64,000 nt of DNA, taken from positions 16,089,240-16,153,239 of the forward strand of contig CM056558.1 in the NCBI GenBank assembly GCA_029721515.1, read 5' to 3'. The notes under the pieces are model-generated. The model was not told the origin of the DNA. It worked only from the letters and a program-made list of their open reading frames with translations, and did not search any database. Positions within the stretch are counted from its first letter, which is position 1. Each line of letters starts with the position of its first letter. Positions 63,401 through 64,000 of this stretch are shown here, piece by piece. The position numbers were made by a program, and so were the translations under genes. This DNA comes from Synanceia verrucosa. Taxonomy: Eukaryota; Chordata; Actinopteri; Perciformes; Synanceiidae.

Positions 63401-64000
63401 TTTGCGTGCATGTCGGTAAACTACAGTGGCCTTGATGTAACATTAAAATGTGAAAGTCTCTCTCTGGAGCCAGTGTTTAGTTTGTCTGGTCTTGGCTAAT
63501 CTAAACACATGGATGAACAACATGGTGGACTCCATGAAGAGGACCTGCCCCCTATGTAGTTATGAAGGATGCATTAAAAGCTAACAACATCACAACAATT
63601 CTTAGTTTCAGTTGATTATGACTAATGAAAACATAATTTCTGCTGTTAAATGTTACACACTGAACCTTTATCTTCTTAACAATGAAAATAAACATGTAAA
63701 TAATGATTGTAGTGCACAATTATGTGACTTTACAATAAACCGCTTGACTTCCATGGACAATATTCTGATAGCTATTTGTATTAATTGTGGTTATGGGATT
63801 TGATGTAATCCAGTCAAAACGCTACACATTTAGGCAATGTATGGATTCCTCTGTGTAATATGCTGTATAATTCTGCCTGCCTGCATGAGTGTGTGTGTGT
63901 GTATTTATGCCAACCTCTGATAACGGGTGTGGTGGGGGAGCTAAGGGTGTGACGTGCTTCGCTGCTGCCTGGCTGCAGTCTGAGATTGTTTAGCTCCAAC
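49039..64000 (-). CDS. tpr: TPR nucleoporin, C-terminal 1464 residues in 31 exons, N-terminus off window
   Basis: TPR is the coiled-coil scaffold of the nuclear-pore basket. Exons, minus strand: 64000-63915, 62900-62734, 62251-62099, 61931-61815, 61473-61270, 61141-60954, 60732-60585, 60496-60359, 60138-60007, 59896-59766, 59633-59423, 58666-58520, 58271-58073, 57934-57741, 57429-57356, 57194-57001, 56857-56567, 56273-56122, 56017-55937, 55469-55281, 55177-55022, 53732-53639, 53162-53011, 52865-52797, 52697-52606, 51534-51425, 51346-51248, 51072-50913, 50212-50091, 49996-49901, 49088-49039. All are GT-AG and phases join to 4396 nt. Motifs such as YEREMMLHAADVEALQAAK, AELSEKSGMLQAEKK, RTITQVKKIGRRYKTQY and KPTPRASIRPM match vertebrate TPR. 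The 1464 residues equal the span expected for the human C-terminal part. The stop is TGA at 49041-49039. Paralogue a or b is not decided. Confidence 0.97.
49318..49323 (+). terminator. prg4: prg4 polyadenylation signal (AATAAA)
   Basis: This is the first canonical hexamer after the prg4 stop, about 540 bp downstream; ATTAAA variants also occur near 49196 and 49238. All lie beyond the last coding exon of tpr on the other strand. Confidence 0.5.
50382..50797. repeat. Second MITE-like element with terminal inverted repeats
   Basis: TTAAAGCTATAGTTTGT at 50382 is inverted at the other end (AGCAACTATATCTTTAA, ending 50797), matching at 15 of 17 bases. The inner 416 bp is noncoding and includes a C-run near 50440. 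It sits in the tpr intron between 50213 and 50912. The size and ends fit a non-autonomous DNA transposon. Confidence 0.6.
52330..52460. repeat. Interspersed repeat remnant in tpr intron
   Basis: Repeated TTACTTTTTGAA words, then AACTAGTTACTATTTTTCAG and GGCACAACACTGAGTAT, resemble a common fish repeat. It lies between tpr exons 52606 and 51534. Confidence 0.4.
53733..55021 (-). other. tpr: Large tpr intron (1289 bp) with poly-A run
   Basis: The interval holds the long A run and low-complexity flanks. No exon was found; the human protein has no extra block expected here. Confidence 0.6.
54389..54423. repeat. 35-base A run (T run on the tpr strand)
   Basis: A pure mononucleotide run in the tpr intron between exons at 55022 and 53732. 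It could be a retrotransposon tail, but no element body is recognised beside it. Confidence 0.9.
55022..55469 (-). other. tpr: tpr acidic-run exons
   Basis: Exons 55469-55281 and 55177-55022 encode VIVIVTDTESEEDQEEEDEE and then a run of Glu/Asp with few breaks, ending GEDSNEGSGDGNEAYEGDD. On DNA the run is a GAG/GAT purine tract, prone to slippage. Both exons are phase 0 at each end, so skipping either would keep the frame. Confidence 0.85.
56122..56273 (-). other. tpr: tpr exon with bipartite nuclear localisation region
   Basis: The exon encodes TKRSRDEEESA followed about 30 residues later by LPKKLRIIQRV. Human TPR carries its nuclear import signal in the matching place. The basic clusters flank a Thr/Asp-rich stretch. 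Confidence 0.75.
58667..59422 (-). other. tpr: tpr intron without recognised content
   Basis: A 756-bp AT-rich stretch between rod exons. I see no repeat, exon or RNA gene in it. Confidence 0.6.
62901..63914 (-). other. tpr: tpr intron holding MITE copy 2 and a TG tract
   Basis: It contains the repeat copy ending at 63670 and a short TG microsatellite at about 63889-63902, the latter close to the donor of exon 64000-63915. Confidence 0.6.
63405..63670 (+). repeat. MITE-like teleost repeat, copy 2 (5' truncated)
   Basis: It shares TAAACTACAGTGGCCTT, GGAGCCAGTGTTTAGTTTGTC and CATGAAGAGGACCTGC with the copy at 9.4-9.8 kb, in the same orientation. It ends GTTACACACTGAACCTTTA, the inverted form of the start of copy 1, so the intact family has terminal inverted repeats. 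It lies in the first tpr intron of the window. Confidence 0.6.

Larger units (their letters stand above)
57741..64000 (-). other. tpr: tpr coiled-coil rod exons
   Basis: Fourteen exons encode about 738 residues of nearly continuous Glu/Lys/Gln/Leu-rich heptads, the second half of the rod that dimerises at the nuclear basket. Conserved landmarks are EEGKSQDQVLEILRFVRREK (joining exons at 60954 and 60732), KTMAQHDELMKKTETM, and LKSQYEGRLSRQEREL near the end. The rod stops at about EQRDEPPEAGPSK, where proline-rich sequence begins. The last exon on the right, 64000-63915, is cut by the window edge. Confidence 0.93.

Overview
The window looks like nuclear DNA of a ray-finned fish, probably a percomorph teleost. 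It has vertebrate genes with many short exons and GT-AG introns, an AT-rich background, many CA/TG microsatellites, a decayed Tc1/mariner transposon, and several short repeats that I recognise as common in teleost genomes. No bacterial-type operon, CRISPR array, tRNA or rRNA was found. Protein names come from remembered vertebrate sequences, not from a search.

Three genes account for nearly all the coding DNA. (1) fcho1 is on the minus strand. Fourteen coding exons run from the start codon at 24537 down to 395, and the gene leaves the window on the left, so its C-terminal mu-homology domain is absent. A CCAAT/GC-box promoter and a probable untranslated first exon lie near 36.0-36.1 kb. (2) prg4 (lubricin/proteoglycan 4) is on the plus strand and complete: 13 coding exons, 41522-48781, 705 residues, with a signal peptide, two somatomedin-B domains, a short Thr/Ser/Pro-rich region and a hemopexin-like domain. 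(3) tpr (nuclear-basket nucleoporin) is on the minus strand: 31 coding exons, 64000-49039, covering the C-terminal 1464 residues; the N-terminal part lies beyond the right edge.

Layout: 1-24.6 kb is the coding part of fcho1, with a 12 kb intron carrying the Tc1 element; 24.6-36.1 kb is fcho1 intron 1 and promoter; 36.1-41.36 kb is intergenic; 41.36-49.3 kb is prg4; 48.8-64 kb is tpr. The exon phases of all three genes join without a break (1267 nt for fcho1, 2118 nt for prg4, 4396 nt for tpr).

The genes do not form a pathway: fcho1 starts clathrin-coated pits, prg4 is a secreted lubricant, and tpr is a nuclear-pore scaffold. prg4 next to tpr is the arrangement known from human 1q31; fcho1 beside them differs from human, where FCHO1 is on 19p13. 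The most notable signals are an AT-AC (U12-type) intron in fcho1, overlapping 3' ends of prg4 and tpr, TG-repeat tracts at fcho1 splice acceptors, and a transposase broken by two CpG-decay stop codons. I found no clearly new biological system.
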